Of a DNA stretch of 64,000 nucleotides, positions 27,249 through 35,753 are shown piece by piece. This DNA is from Nocardia harenae NBRC 108248 (GTDB lineage: Bacteria > Actinomycetota > Actinomycetes > Mycobacteriales > Mycobacteriaceae). Location: assembly GCF_001612885.1 (NCBI RefSeq), contig NZ_BDBH01000002.1, positions 310,016-374,015 of the forward strand. The letters are read 5' to 3'. Every line of letters starts with the position of its first letter. Position 1 is the stretch's first letter. The position numbers and the translations under genes are program-made. The notes under the pieces were generated by a model that made no database searches, had not been told where the DNA came from, and saw only the letters and a program-made list of their open reading frames with translations.

Positions 27249-28171
27249 CCGAAGCCGAGCTCATCGTCCAGGGCGCGCCGGAGCCGGCCGCGGCGGCCGG
27301 GCGCAAGAAGCTGGTGCTGCGCCGCTTCCTGCGGAACAAGCCCGCGGTGGTCGGCGGAGTCGTGCTGATCCTCATGGTGATCGCGAGTTTCGCGCTGCCG
27401 CCGCTGCTGAAGTGGGACTACCAGCAGCTCGATTACACCGCGCTGCTGCAGCCGCCGAGCCCGAGCCACCCGTTCGGCACCAACCAGATCGGCCAGGACG
27501 TGCTCGCGCAGACCCTGCGCGGCTTGCAGAAATCGCTGACCATCGGCTTCTTCGTGGCGATCTTCAGCACCGCCATCGCCGCCATCGCGGGGGCGCTGGC
27601 CGGGCTGCTCGGCGGCTGGACCGACCGGGCCATCATGTGGTTCGTCGACCTGCTGCTGGTGGTGCCGAGCTTCATCATCGTCGCGATCTTCGCGCCGCGG
27701 ACCAAGGGCAGCGGCTCGATCGTGCTGCTCATCGTCTTGCTCGCGGTGTTCAGCTGGATGATCAGCGCGCGCATCGTGCGCGGGCTCACGCTGAGCCTGC
27801 GGGATCGCGAATTCGTCAGGGCCGCACGGTACATGGGCGCCTCCACCTGGACCGTGATCATCAGCCACATCGTGCCGAACATCGCCTCGATCCTGATCAT
27901 CGACACCACGCTCAGCGTCGGCGCGGCGATCATGGCCGAGACCGGGCTCAGCTTCCTCGGGTTCGGCGTGCAGAAGCCGGATGTCTCGCTCGGCTCGCTG
28001 ATCGCCGAGGGCACTCGCTCCGCGCTCACCTACCCGTGGCTCTTCCTCTTCGCCGGCGGGCTGCTGATCCTCGTCGTGCTCTGCGCCAACCTGGTCGGCG
28101 ACGGCCTCCGCGACGCCTTCGATCCCACCGCGGCGCGGGCGCGGTCCAAGAAGTCGGAGAAAGCGGCATGA
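27245..28171 (+). CDS. Oligopeptide/dipeptide ABC transporter permease (DppC/OppC type)
   Basis: A 308-residue permease partner of the preceding gene. It has a cytoplasmic N-terminus with [13 protein letters not shown], a first helix near 35-55, and the typical [15 protein letters not shown] periplasmic segment. Five further helices follow; the EAA loop contains [11 protein letters not shown], and [11 protein letters not shown] lies near the end. The start ATG overlaps the previous stop (ATGA). The stop overlaps the first ATG of a repeat array (ATGA at 28168), so the array is inserted exactly at what would have been the overlap with the ATPase gene. Confidence 0.93.
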   Translation: MTEAELIVQGAPEPAAAAGRKKLVLRRFLRNKPAVVGGVVLILMVIASFALPPLLKWDYQQLDYTALLQPPSPSHPFGTNQIGQDVLAQTLRGLQKSLTIGFFVAIFSTAIAAIAGALAGLLGGWTDRAIMWFVDLLLVVPSFIIVAIFAPRTKGSGSIVLLIVLLAVFSWMISARIVRGLTLSLRDREFVRAARYMGASTWTVIISHIVPNIASILIIDTTLSVGAAIMAETGLSFLGFGVQKPDVSLGSLIAEGTRSALTYPWLFLFAGGLLILVVLCANLVGDGLRDAFDPTAARARSKKSEKAA

Positions 28172-28392
28172 GCGAGTCAGGCCCGGAGGCGGGAGCGCAG
28201 CGTAGCCACGGAGGGCCCTCGCTCGTGCCAAGTGGAGACAGCATGAGCGAGTCAGGCCCGGAGGCGGGAGCGCAGCGTAGCCACGGAGGGCCCTCGCTCG
28301 TGCCAAGTGGAGACAGCATGAGCGAGTCAGGCCCGGAGGCGGGAGCGCAGCGTAGCCACGGAGGGCCCTCGTCCATGCCCGGAGAGCACAGC
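28168..28392 (+). repeat. Three tandem 75-bp MIRU-like repeats at a stop/start junction
   Basis: Copies begin at 28168, 28243 and 28318. The first two are identical; the third differs over its last 25 bases or so. Each starts with ATGAGCGAGTCAGG and is exactly 25 codons with no stop, so it stays in frame with the ATPase gene. The copy ends place a GGAG ribosome site 5-8 bases before the next ATG. The first ATG overlaps the permease stop. Each unit contains GAGCGAG / CTCGCTC and GAGGGCCCTC inverted repeats (the third lacks the CTCGCTC arm). This mirrors the layout of mycobacterial interspersed repetitive units. Confidence 0.85.
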
Positions 28393-30231
28393 ATGAGTGA
28401 GCCGCTGCTCGAGGTGCGGGATCTGCAGGTCTCGTTTCCCGGGGAAGAGGGGCGCATCGACGCGGTGCGCGGGGTGGATTACACCGTCTCCGACGGCGAG
28501 GTACTCGCCATCGTCGGCGAATCCGGCTCCGGCAAGTCGGTCTCCTCGCTGGCCGTCATGGGCCTGCTGCCCGACCAGGCGCGGGTGCGCGGATCGATCC
28601 GGCTGCGCGGCCGGGAGCTGCTCGGCCTCGGCGACCGCGAGCTCTCCAAGCTGCGCGGCAGCACGGTGAGCATGGTCTTCCAGGACCCGCTCTCCGCGCT
28701 CACCCCCGTGTACCGGGTGGGCGAGCAGATCGCGGAGGCGCTGCTCGCACACGGGAAGATGGGCAAGGCCGCCGCGGCGAAGCGCGCGGTGGAGCTGCTC
28801 GACCTGGTCGGCATCCCGGAGCCGGAGCTGCGCGCCAAGGCCTTCCCGCACGAGTTCTCCGGCGGCATGCGCCAGCGCGTGGTGATCGCCATGGCGATCG
28901 CCAACGACCCGGCGCTGATCATCTGCGACGAGCCGACCACCGCGCTCGACGTCACGGTGCAGCAGCAGATCCTCGGGCTGCTGCGCAAGGCCCGCGACAT
29001 CACCGGCGCAGGCGTCGTGATGATCACCCACGACATGGGCATCGCCGCTACCCTGGCCGACCGGGTCGCGGTCATGTACGCGGGCCGGATCGTGGAGACG
29101 GCGAGCGCGTCCGAGCTCTTCGGCTCACCCCGGATGCCGTACACCGTCGGGCTGCTCGGCTCCATCCCGCGGATGGACGGCCCGGCCCGCAGGCCGCTCA
29201 TCCCCATCGTCGGCGCCCCGCCCGCCATGCACGCGCTGCCGCCGGGCTGCTCGTTCGGCCCGCGCTGCCCGGTCGCCGCCGACGACTGCCTGGCCGCGGA
29301 GCCGCCGCTGGCCGAGGTGGCGCCGCGGCACCGCGCGGCCTGCATCCGCACCGGGGAGATCACCTCTGCCGAGCTCTTCGGCGCCTATCGGGCCGAGATC
29401 GCCGCGCCGCCGGAGCCGGCCACCGCCGCGAAACCGGAGGTGGTGCTGCGAGTCTCCGGGCTGGTCAAGACCTTCCCGCTGACCTCGGGGCTGGTCTTCA
29501 AGCGGAAGAAGGGCGAGGTCCGCGCGGTCGACGGGATCGACCTGGAGGTGCGCGAGGGCCGCACGCTCGCGCTGGTCGGCGAGTCCGGGTCGGGCAAGTC
29601 GACCACGCTGAGCCAGATCCTGGACCTGGCCCGGCCGCAGGAGGGGCGGATCGAGATCCTCGGCACCGATGTCGCTGCGCTCACCGGCGAGCGCAGGCGG
29701 GAGCTGCGCCGGGCCATGCAGATCGTCTTCCAGGACCCGACCGCCTCGCTGGACCCGCGGCTCCCGGTCTTCGACGCCATCGCCGAGCCGCTGCGCATCG
29801 ATAAGCGGCCGCGCGCCGAGATCGCGCGCCGGGTACCGGAGCTGCTCGCCCAGGTCGGGCTGCGGCCGGAGCACGCGGAGCGCTACCCGGCCGATTTCTC
29901 CGGCGGCCAGAAGCAGCGGATCAGCATCGCGCGGGCGCTCGCGCTCGCGCCCAAGCTGCTGGTGCTGGACGAGCCGGTCTCCTCGCTGGACGTCTCGATC
30001 CAGGCCGGCGTGCTGAACCTGCTGCGCACGCTGCAGGCCGAGCACCAGCTCTCGTACCTCTTCGTCTCGCACGATCTCTCGGTCGTCCGCAATCTGGCGC
30101 ACGACATCGCGGTCATGTACCGCGGCAAGATCGTCGAATCGGGGCCCGCGGAACAGATTTTCGCGGACCCGCAACACGAATACACCCGCACGCTGATCGA
30201 CGCGGTGCCGATTCCGGTCGTCAGCGGATAG
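28393..30231 (+). CDS. Fused double-ATPase of a peptide ABC transporter (OppD-OppF)
   Basis: A 612-residue protein with two complete ABC modules. Module 1 (about 5-260) has [16 protein letters not shown] and [12 protein letters not shown] linker with the OppD-type cysteine cluster ([10 protein letters not shown], about 285-320) follows. Module 2 (about 350-600) has [16 protein letters not shown] and [11 protein letters not shown]. It energises import by the two permeases. I chose ATG 28393 because [11 protein letters not shown] is the family N-terminus, with GGAGAG upstream. Translation could also begin at 28168, 28243 or 28318, adding 75, 50 or 25 repeat-encoded residues. Confidence 0.92.
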   Translation: MSEPLLEVRDLQVSFPGEEGRIDAVRGVDYTVSDGEVLAIVGESGSGKSVSSLAVMGLLPDQARVRGSIRLRGRELLGLGDRELSKLRGSTVSMVFQDPLSALTPVYRVGEQIAEALLAHGKMGKAAAAKRAVELLDLVGIPEPELRAKAFPHEFSGGMRQRVVIAMAIANDPALIICDEPTTALDVTVQQQILGLLRKARDITGAGVVMITHDMGIAATLADRVAVMYAGRIVETASASELFGSPRMPYTVGLLGSIPRMDGPARRPLIPIVGAPPAMHALPPGCSFGPRCPVAADDCLAAEPPLAEVAPRHRAACIRTGEITSAELFGAYRAEIAAPPEPATAAKPEVVLRVSGLVKTFPLTSGLVFKRKKGEVRAVDGIDLEVREGRTLALVGESGSGKSTTLSQILDLARPQEGRIEILGTDVAALTGERRRELRRAMQIVFQDPTASLDPRLPVFDAIAEPLRIDKRPRAEIARRVPELLAQVGLRPEHAERYPADFSGGQKQRISIARALALAPKLLVLDEPVSSLDVSIQAGVLNLLRTLQAEHQLSYLFVSHDLSVVRNLAHDIAVMYRGKIVESGPAEQIFADPQHEYTRTLIDAVPIPVVSG

Positions 30232-30241
30232 GAGGACGACG

Positions 30242-31909
30242 GTGCGCAGGCGCATACCACGCTGGGTGATTCCGCTGCTGACGGCGGGGCTGGTGCTCGG
30301 TGGCTGCGCGAGCCCCGACGACCCGGCCGCGGACGGCGACGCGGCGCTCGGCAGCACCAGCGACATCAACCCGCGCGATGTCGCCGACCTGCGCGACGGG
30401 GGCAACCTGCGGCTCGCCGCCACCGCGCTGCCGCAGAACTGGAACCCGCTGCACACCGACGCCGACGGCGGGGTGAGCAGCGTCGTCCGGCCCATGCTGC
30501 CGCGCGCCTTCAATACCGACGCGTCGGGCGCGCTCAGCGTGAACACCGACTTCTTCAGCAGCGTCGAACTCACCAGCGAGCAGCCGCAGAAGGTGGTCTA
30601 CACCATCGCCCCGGCCGCGGTCTGGTCCGACGGCACCCCGATCACCTGGCGCGATATCGCCGCCCAGGCCAACGCGTTGAGCGGCCGCGACCCGCGCTAC
30701 CTGATCAAGATGACGAACGGCTTCGACCGGGTCTCCTCGGTCGAGCGCGGCGTCGACGACAGGCAGGCGATCCTCACCTTCGACCAGCACTACGCGGACT
30801 GGCGCGGCCAGTTCGCCGGGAACACCTTCCTGGTACCGGAGTCGGTGACAGCGACCCCGGAGGCGTTCAACGACAGCCAGGTGAACGGCATCGGCCAGAC
30901 CGCGGGGCCGTTCCTGGTGCAGTCGGTGGACCGGGCACAGGGCCGCATCGTGCTGGCGCACAACCCGCGCTGGTGGGGCGACAAGCCGAAGCTGGACACC
31001 ATCACCTTCTCGGTGCTCACCGACGACGCCACCATGCCCGCGCTGCAGAACAACGAGATCGACGCCATCGGCATCGCCTCCATCGACGACATGCGCACCG
31101 CGCGGGCGACGCCGGGCATCGCCATCCGCCGCGCGCCGGGCAACAGCTGGAGCCACCTGACCTTCAACGGCGCGGAGGGCTCGCTCTTCGCCGATCCGGC
31201 GCTGCGGGTGGCGATCTCCAAGGCCATCGACCGGCAGGGCATCGCGAACGCGGTGCAGAACGGGCTGGTCCAGAACCCGCGGCCACTCGGCAACCACGTC
31301 TACGTCGAGGGCCAGGTCGGGTACGTGGACAACAGCCTGCCCTTCGACCCGGCCGCGGCCGCCGCCGAGCTGGACGCGCTGGGCTGGAAGCTGGAGGGCG
31401 ACGTCCGGGTGAAGGACGGGCGCAGGCTGGAGTTCCGCGACGTCATGTACAACGCGCAGTCCTGGGTGCAGATCGCGCAGATCATCCAGCAGAACCTGGC
31501 CGCCGTCGGGGCGAAGATGAGCATCGACACCAAGTCCGGCTCCGGCTACTTCACCAATGTCATCAAGCCGGGCGATTTCGATGTGGCGCACTGGGTCTGG
31601 TCCGGCGACGCCTTCCCGCTGAGCAGCCTGCCGCAGGTGTACGCCTACAACCCGGACGACCTGCAGGGCAACTACGGCCGGATCGGCACGCCGGAGATCA
31701 ACGCGCTGATCGAGCGCACGCTGGCCGAGCTGGACCCGGAGCGGGCGATCGAACTCGCCAACGAGGTCGACCGGAAGCTCTTCGAGATCGGCTTCTCGGT
31801 TCCGCTGGTGCAGTCCACGGGTAACGTCGCCGTGCGTGCCGAGCTGGCGAACTACGGCGCGCCGGGGCTCGCCTCCTACGACTACACCAAGATCGGGTTC
31901 CTGAAGTGA
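30242..31909 (+). CDS. Peptide ABC transporter substrate-binding lipoprotein (copy 1)
   Basis: A 555-residue SBP_bac_5 family lipoprotein. The signal peptide ends in the lipobox LVLGGC, with Cys22 or so lipidated. The mature protein shares with copy 2 the conserved GSTSDINPRD start and the family segments WSDGTPITWRDI and HNPRWWGDKPKLDTI. It delivers oligopeptides or similar solutes to the permeases. It begins 10 bp after the ATPase stop, behind a GGAGG ribosome site. Its stop overlaps an in-frame GTG of copy 2, although copy 2 more likely starts at the ATG at 31939. Confidence 0.93.
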   Translation: MRRRIPRWVIPLLTAGLVLGGCASPDDPAADGDAALGSTSDINPRDVADLRDGGNLRLAATALPQNWNPLHTDADGGVSSVVRPMLPRAFNTDASGALSVNTDFFSSVELTSEQPQKVVYTIAPAAVWSDGTPITWRDIAAQANALSGRDPRYLIKMTNGFDRVSSVERGVDDRQAILTFDQHYADWRGQFAGNTFLVPESVTATPEAFNDSQVNGIGQTAGPFLVQSVDRAQGRIVLAHNPRWWGDKPKLDTITFSVLTDDATMPALQNNEIDAIGIASIDDMRTARATPGIAIRRAPGNSWSHLTFNGAEGSLFADPALRVAISKAIDRQGIANAVQNGLVQNPRPLGNHVYVEGQVGYVDNSLPFDPAAAAAELDALGWKLEGDVRVKDGRRLEFRDVMYNAQSWVQIAQIIQQNLAAVGAKMSIDTKSGSGYFTNVIKPGDFDVAHWVWSGDAFPLSSLPQVYAYNPDDLQGNYGRIGTPEINALIERTLAELDPERAIELANEVDRKLFEIGFSVPLVQSTGNVAVRAELANYGAPGLASYDYTKIGFLK

Positions 31910-31938
31910 CCCCGCCGCACCGGACCGGAAGGAGTGCC

Positions 31939-33618
31939 ATGCGTGCCAGAACCACGGTGGCCCGTCTCGCGATACCCCTGATCGCGCTGAGCCTGATCGC
32001 GACCGGCTGTGCCGCGGACGACTCCGGCGCGCCGGAGGGTGCGGTAGCCGCGATCGGCAGCACCAGCGACATCAACCCGCGCGACCCGGCCGACATCAGG
32101 GACGGCGGCAACCTGCGGCTCTCGCTCTCCGCGCTGCCCGCCAACTGGAACGCGCTCTCCAACGACGGCAACGACGCCGAGCTGGGCAGCCTGCTGCGGC
32201 CGGTCATGCCGCGCTCGTTCCGCACCGACGCCGCTGGTGCGCTCTCGGTCAATACCGACTACTTCACCAGCGTCGAGCTCACCGGCACCGAGCCGCAGCA
32301 GGTGACCTACACCATCAACCCGGCGGCGGTGTGGTCCGACGGCACGCCGATCACCTGGGAGGACATCGCCGCCCAGGCGAACGCGCTGAGCGGGCGCGAC
32401 CCGGCGTACCTGATCGCCAACACCAGCGGCTTCGACCGGGTGGCGAAGGTCGAGCGCGGGGTCGACGACAAGCAGGCGATCCTCACCTTCGACCGGCACT
32501 TCGCCGACTGGCGCGGCCAGTTCGCGGGCAACTCGTTCCTCTTCCCCAAGGCGGTGATGGGGAATCCGGAGGCGTTCAACAAGAGCCTGGTGGACGGCAT
32601 CGGCCAGACCGCGGGGCCGTTCCTGGTGCAGTCGGTGGACCGGGCGCAGAGCCGGATCGTGCTCGGGCACAATCCGCGCTGGTGGGGCAACAAGCCCAAG
32701 CTCGACACCATCACCTACAGCGTGCTCGACAACGCCGCGCAGATCCCGGCGCTGCAGAACAACGAGATCGACGCCGTCGGCATCGCCACCCGCGACGACC
32801 TGCGCACCGCGCAGAGCACGCCCGGCATCGCGATCCGCCGCGCGCCGGGCAACAGCTGGACCCACCTGACCTTCAACGGCGCGCCCGGCTCGATCCTGGC
32901 CGACCCCGCGCTGCGGGTGGCCATCTCCAAGGCCATCGACCGGCAGGGCATCGCCACCGCCATCCAGAACGGGCTGGTGCAGGATCCGAAGCCGCTGAAC
33001 AACCACATCTACCTCCAGGGCCAGGAGGGGTACCGGGACAACAGCCTGCCCTTCGACCCGGCCGCGGCCGCCGCCGAACTGGACGCGCTCGGCTGGAAGC
33101 TGGAGGGCGATGTCCGGGTCAAGGACGGCCGCAGGCTGGAGATCCGCGACATCATGTACGACGCGGACACCTGGGTGCAGGTCGCGCAGATCATCCAGCA
33201 GAACCTGAGCGCGGTCGGGGTCAAGCTGAACATCGAGACGAAGCCGGGCCGCGGCTACTTCACCGAGGTGATCCAGCCCGGCAACTTCGATGTCGCGCAG
33301 TGGGCCTGGGTCGGCGACCCGTTCCCGCTCGGCAGCCTGTTCCAGATCTACGGCTACAACCCGGACGACCTGCAGGGCAACTACGGCCGGATCGGCTCGC
33401 CCGAGCTGAACGCCCTGATCGAGGAGACCATCTCCGAACTCGACCCCGCCAAGGCCATCGAGCTGGCGAACGAGATCGACCGCAAGGTCTTCGAGGAGGG
33501 GCACTCGCTGCCGCTCTACCAGTCGGCGGGCAATGTGGCCGTCCGCGCCGACCTCGCCAACTTCGGCGCGGCCGGGCTGGCCTCGCTGGACTACACCATC
33601 ATCGGTTTCGTGAAGTGA
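31939..33618 (+). CDS. Peptide ABC transporter substrate-binding lipoprotein (copy 2)
   Basis: A 559-residue paralogue of the preceding gene, aligning along its whole length with long identical blocks (for example GSTSDINPRD, WSDGTPITW, VDRAQ, RWWG, NPDDLQGNYGRIG). The signal peptide ends in the lipobox LIATGC. The ATG at 31939 has GGAAGGAG four bases upstream and is preferred over the GTG at 31906. A tandem duplication is the simplest origin; differences cluster in surface loops, so the two may accept different substrates. The stop overlaps the next gene (GTGA). Confidence 0.92.
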   Translation: MRARTTVARLAIPLIALSLIATGCAADDSGAPEGAVAAIGSTSDINPRDPADIRDGGNLRLSLSALPANWNALSNDGNDAELGSLLRPVMPRSFRTDAAGALSVNTDYFTSVELTGTEPQQVTYTINPAAVWSDGTPITWEDIAAQANALSGRDPAYLIANTSGFDRVAKVERGVDDKQAILTFDRHFADWRGQFAGNSFLFPKAVMGNPEAFNKSLVDGIGQTAGPFLVQSVDRAQSRIVLGHNPRWWGNKPKLDTITYSVLDNAAQIPALQNNEIDAVGIATRDDLRTAQSTPGIAIRRAPGNSWTHLTFNGAPGSILADPALRVAISKAIDRQGIATAIQNGLVQDPKPLNNHIYLQGQEGYRDNSLPFDPAAAAAELDALGWKLEGDVRVKDGRRLEIRDIMYDADTWVQVAQIIQQNLSAVGVKLNIETKPGRGYFTEVIQPGNFDVAQWAWVGDPFPLGSLFQIYGYNPDDLQGNYGRIGSPELNALIEETISELDPAKAIELANEIDRKVFEEGHSLPLYQSAGNVAVRADLANFGAAGLASLDYTIIGFVK

Positions 33619-34238
33619 GCGCGGGCCGTCGAGTGGCGGCCTACCCGGTGTCCGTGACGATCGGCGCCCTCGCGGTCTGTGCCGCGTGGGCGCCGTTCGC
33701 CGATCCGGACCAGCTCGGCGGGCTGGCGGCGGTCGCACTGGGGGTGCTCGGGTACAGCGGGGTGCAGCTGGCGTTCGCGCTCGGGTGGATCGGGGGCAGG
33801 GTGCCCGCCGGGCGGGTGCGGCGGGTGCGGCAGCAGCATCGGCTGGTCAGCCGGTCGTGGATCGAAATAACCCCGGCGTCCGGTGGGTCGGTCTGGGTGC
33901 CGGTCTTCTTCGATCCGGCGCTGCTCACGCTGGTGGAACGGGAGGTTCCGGCCGGGTCGGCGCCGGCGGGGCTCTTCCCCTCGGGCCCGGTGCGGCGGAG
34001 CGAGCCGCCGGGACAGCTGGTCGACAATCCGTCCCGGCCGGATCCCGAAGCCGCGGCGCGCGCGGGGGTCGGGCGGCGGCTGGTGCTGGATTCGCAGTCC
34101 GCGGTCGCAGCACCGTTCGCGGCGCTGTTCTGGGTCTATATCGCCGGGGGCGGGCTCGGGGCATTCGCCGCGGCGTGCTCGGTGGCGGCGGTGGCGGCGC
34201 TGTGGCTCGCGGCGGTCAGGGGCTCCGATCCCAGCTGA
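33615..34238 (+). CDS. Hypothetical membrane protein at the end of the transporter operon
   Basis: A 207-residue protein with two N-terminal membrane helices (about 9-28 and 34-56), a soluble middle of about 100 residues, and a C-terminal hydrophobic hairpin (about 163-200). I recognise no named domain. The GTG at 33615 overlaps the stop of the second binding protein by 4 bp, so it is translated from the same transcript. An accessory role with the transporter is possible but only by position. Confidence 0.75.
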   Translation: MSAGRRVAAYPVSVTIGALAVCAAWAPFADPDQLGGLAAVALGVLGYSGVQLAFALGWIGGRVPAGRVRRVRQQHRLVSRSWIEITPASGGSVWVPVFFDPALLTLVEREVPAGSAPAGLFPSGPVRRSEPPGQLVDNPSRPDPEAAARAGVGRRLVLDSQSAVAAPFAALFWVYIAGGGLGAFAAACSVAAVAALWLAAVRGSDPS

Positions 34239-34239
34239 C

Positions 34240-34280
34240 TGGTATGACCACTTGACCTCTGACCAATGGCGGCGCAGAAT
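34240..34280 (+). promoter_or_regulatory. Promoter and operator of the FadR-type regulator
   Basis: TGGTATGACCA (34240-34250) is an inverted repeat of the FadR/GntR kind (TGGT-n3-ACCA). It is followed by -35 TTGACC (34252-34257), a 17-bp spacer and -10 CAGAAT (34275-34280). The -10 ends six bases before ATG 34287, so the transcript is probably leaderless and autoregulated. Confidence 0.6.
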
Positions 34281-34286
34281 TCCGGC

Positions 34287-35009
34287 ATGCCCTTGCAACC
34301 GGTGGTCAAGCGCTCGGTCTCGGCCGACGTCTTCGAACAGATCGCGGCCGATGTCCTGAGTGGCGAGCTGCCGCCCGGCTCGACGCTGCCGAGCGAGCGG
34401 CAGCTGGCCGAGGCGCTCGGCGTCTCCCGGCCCGCCGTGCGGGAGGCGCTGCAGCGGCTGGCCGGGGCCGGGCTGGTCGCGGTGCGGCAGGGCGACGCGA
34501 CCACCGTGCTGGACTACCGGCACGGCTCCGGGCTGGAGATCCTGCCCCGGCTGCTGATCCGCGACGGCGTGCTCGAGCCCGCGGTGGCGCGCAGCATTCT
34601 GGAGGTCCGGCTGCACAATGGGCCGAAGATCGCCGAGCTGGCCGCGATCCGCCTCGGCGGCGACATCGCCGAGGGGATCGTCGCCGCCGCAGCGGAGGTC
34701 GCCGCGGCGGCCGGGGACCCGATCGCCGCGCAACTGGCGGCCCTCACCTTCTGGGATCACCTGGTCGACGCCGCCGACTCCATCGTCTTCCGGCTCATGT
34801 TCACCATGCTGCGCGCCGCCTACGAACCCGCGCTGGCGGCGCTGGCCCCGGTCATGTCCGCCGAGGTGGGCAATGCCGAGGCGTACCGGAGCCTGGCCGC
34901 CGCCGTCGCGGCGGGCGACCCCGAGGCGGCCGCCGAGCGCGCCCGCGCCCTGCTCGAGCCAGCGACCACCGCCCTGATCGAGATCCTCAGCCCCGAGGAG
35001 GAGCCGTGA
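34287..35009 (+). CDS. GntR-family (FadR/FCD type) transcriptional regulator
   Basis: A 240-residue regulator. The winged helix-turn-helix (about 5-70) contains LPSERQLAEALGVSRPAVREAL. The C-terminal helical FCD-like domain (about 85-235) has the FWDHLVDAADS region, but the usual histidine metal ligands are not clear. The ATG at 34287 is preferred over 34266 because a good promoter ends six bases before it. Its stop overlaps the next gene by 4 bp (GTGA), so it is co-expressed with the sterol-desaturase-like protein, which may belong to a lipid response. Confidence 0.88.
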   Translation: MPLQPVVKRSVSADVFEQIAADVLSGELPPGSTLPSERQLAEALGVSRPAVREALQRLAGAGLVAVRQGDATTVLDYRHGSGLEILPRLLIRDGVLEPAVARSILEVRLHNGPKIAELAAIRLGGDIAEGIVAAAAEVAAAAGDPIAAQLAALTFWDHLVDAADSIVFRLMFTMLRAAYEPALAALAPVMSAEVGNAEAYRSLAAAVAAGDPEAAAERARALLEPATTALIEILSPEEEP

Positions 35010-35710
35010 GCACCGAAGACCCGGCCGTCGCCCGCCCCGCCGCACCGCCCCGAAAGCCGGTACGCCGCAACCTCACCCTGCGCGCCGCGCTCGCGGAATT
35101 CCTGCGCCACCCCGCACCCTGGATGATCGGCGCCACCCTGGTCGCCGCGCTCACCGCTCGGCTCGCACTCGGCGACTGGCAGCGCACCGACGCCCTGATC
35201 CCGCTGCTCGCGCTGGCGGCATTCCCGGTCGTCGAGTGGATCATCCACGTGACCGTGCTGCACTGGCGCCCGCGGCGGGTCGGGCCGGTGTGGATCGACT
35301 CCGAGCTGGCCCGCAAGCACCGCGAGCACCACGCCGACCCGCGCGCCATCCCGCTGATCTTCATCCCGCCGCGCTCGCTGCTGGTCACCATCGCGGTGCT
35401 CACCGCGATCGCGCTGCTCGCCTTCCCCCGGATCGAACTGGGGCTCACCTTCCTGCTGACCATCACTGTGCTCGGCCTCGCGTACGAGTGGACGCACTAC
35501 CTGATCCACACCGACTACAAGCCGAGGCACGCGCTCTACCGCGCCATCTGGCGCAACCACCGGCACCACCACTACCGGAACGAGCACTACTGGTTCACGG
35601 TGACCAGCTCCGGCACCGCAGACCGGCTCTTCGGCACCTACCCGGCCCCGGAGGCCGTCGCCGCCTCGCCGACCGCGCGGCACCTGCACGGCCTGGACAA
35701 ACTACCCTAG
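35006..35710 (+). CDS. Sterol desaturase/fatty acid hydroxylase family membrane protein
   Basis: A 234-residue di-iron membrane oxygenase-like protein. Hydrophobic segments lie at about 38-55, 65-85 and 125-165. The His motifs expected for two iron atoms are present: EWIIH, RKHREHH, YLIHTDYKPRH and RNHRHHHYRNEH, followed by the DRLFGTYP end. It likely hydroxylates or desaturates a lipid; the substrate cannot be told. GTG start at 35006 is coupled to the GntR gene. Its TAG stop codon lies inside the CsoR-type operator of the downstream copper ATPase. Confidence 0.88.
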   Translation: MSTEDPAVARPAAPPRKPVRRNLTLRAALAEFLRHPAPWMIGATLVAALTARLALGDWQRTDALIPLLALAAFPVVEWIIHVTVLHWRPRRVGPVWIDSELARKHREHHADPRAIPLIFIPPRSLLVTIAVLTAIALLAFPRIELGLTFLLTITVLGLAYEWTHYLIHTDYKPRHALYRAIWRNHRHHHYRNEHYWFTVTSSGTADRLFGTYPAPEAVAASPTARHLHGLDKLP

Positions 35711-35721
35711 GGGGGTATGGT
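35694..35721 (+). promoter_or_regulatory. CsoR-type operator within the copper ATPase promoter
   Basis: TACCCTAGGGGGGTA (35703-35717) has the TACCC/GGGTA arms with a G-tract typical of Cu(I)-responsive CsoR sites. It lies between -35 TGGACA (35694-35699) and -10 TATGGT (35716-35721), spaced 16 bp. Copper-induced release of a repressor is the expected control; no csoR gene is in this window. Confidence 0.7.
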
Positions 35722-35753
35722 AGAGGGCGAACCCACCGAGGGAGGAGCGCCCG

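Noticed and set aside
27107..28171. Longer start for the second permease at 27107
   Set aside because: The extra residues come from another frame of the first permease gene; ATG 27245 gives the family N-terminus and an ATGA overlap.
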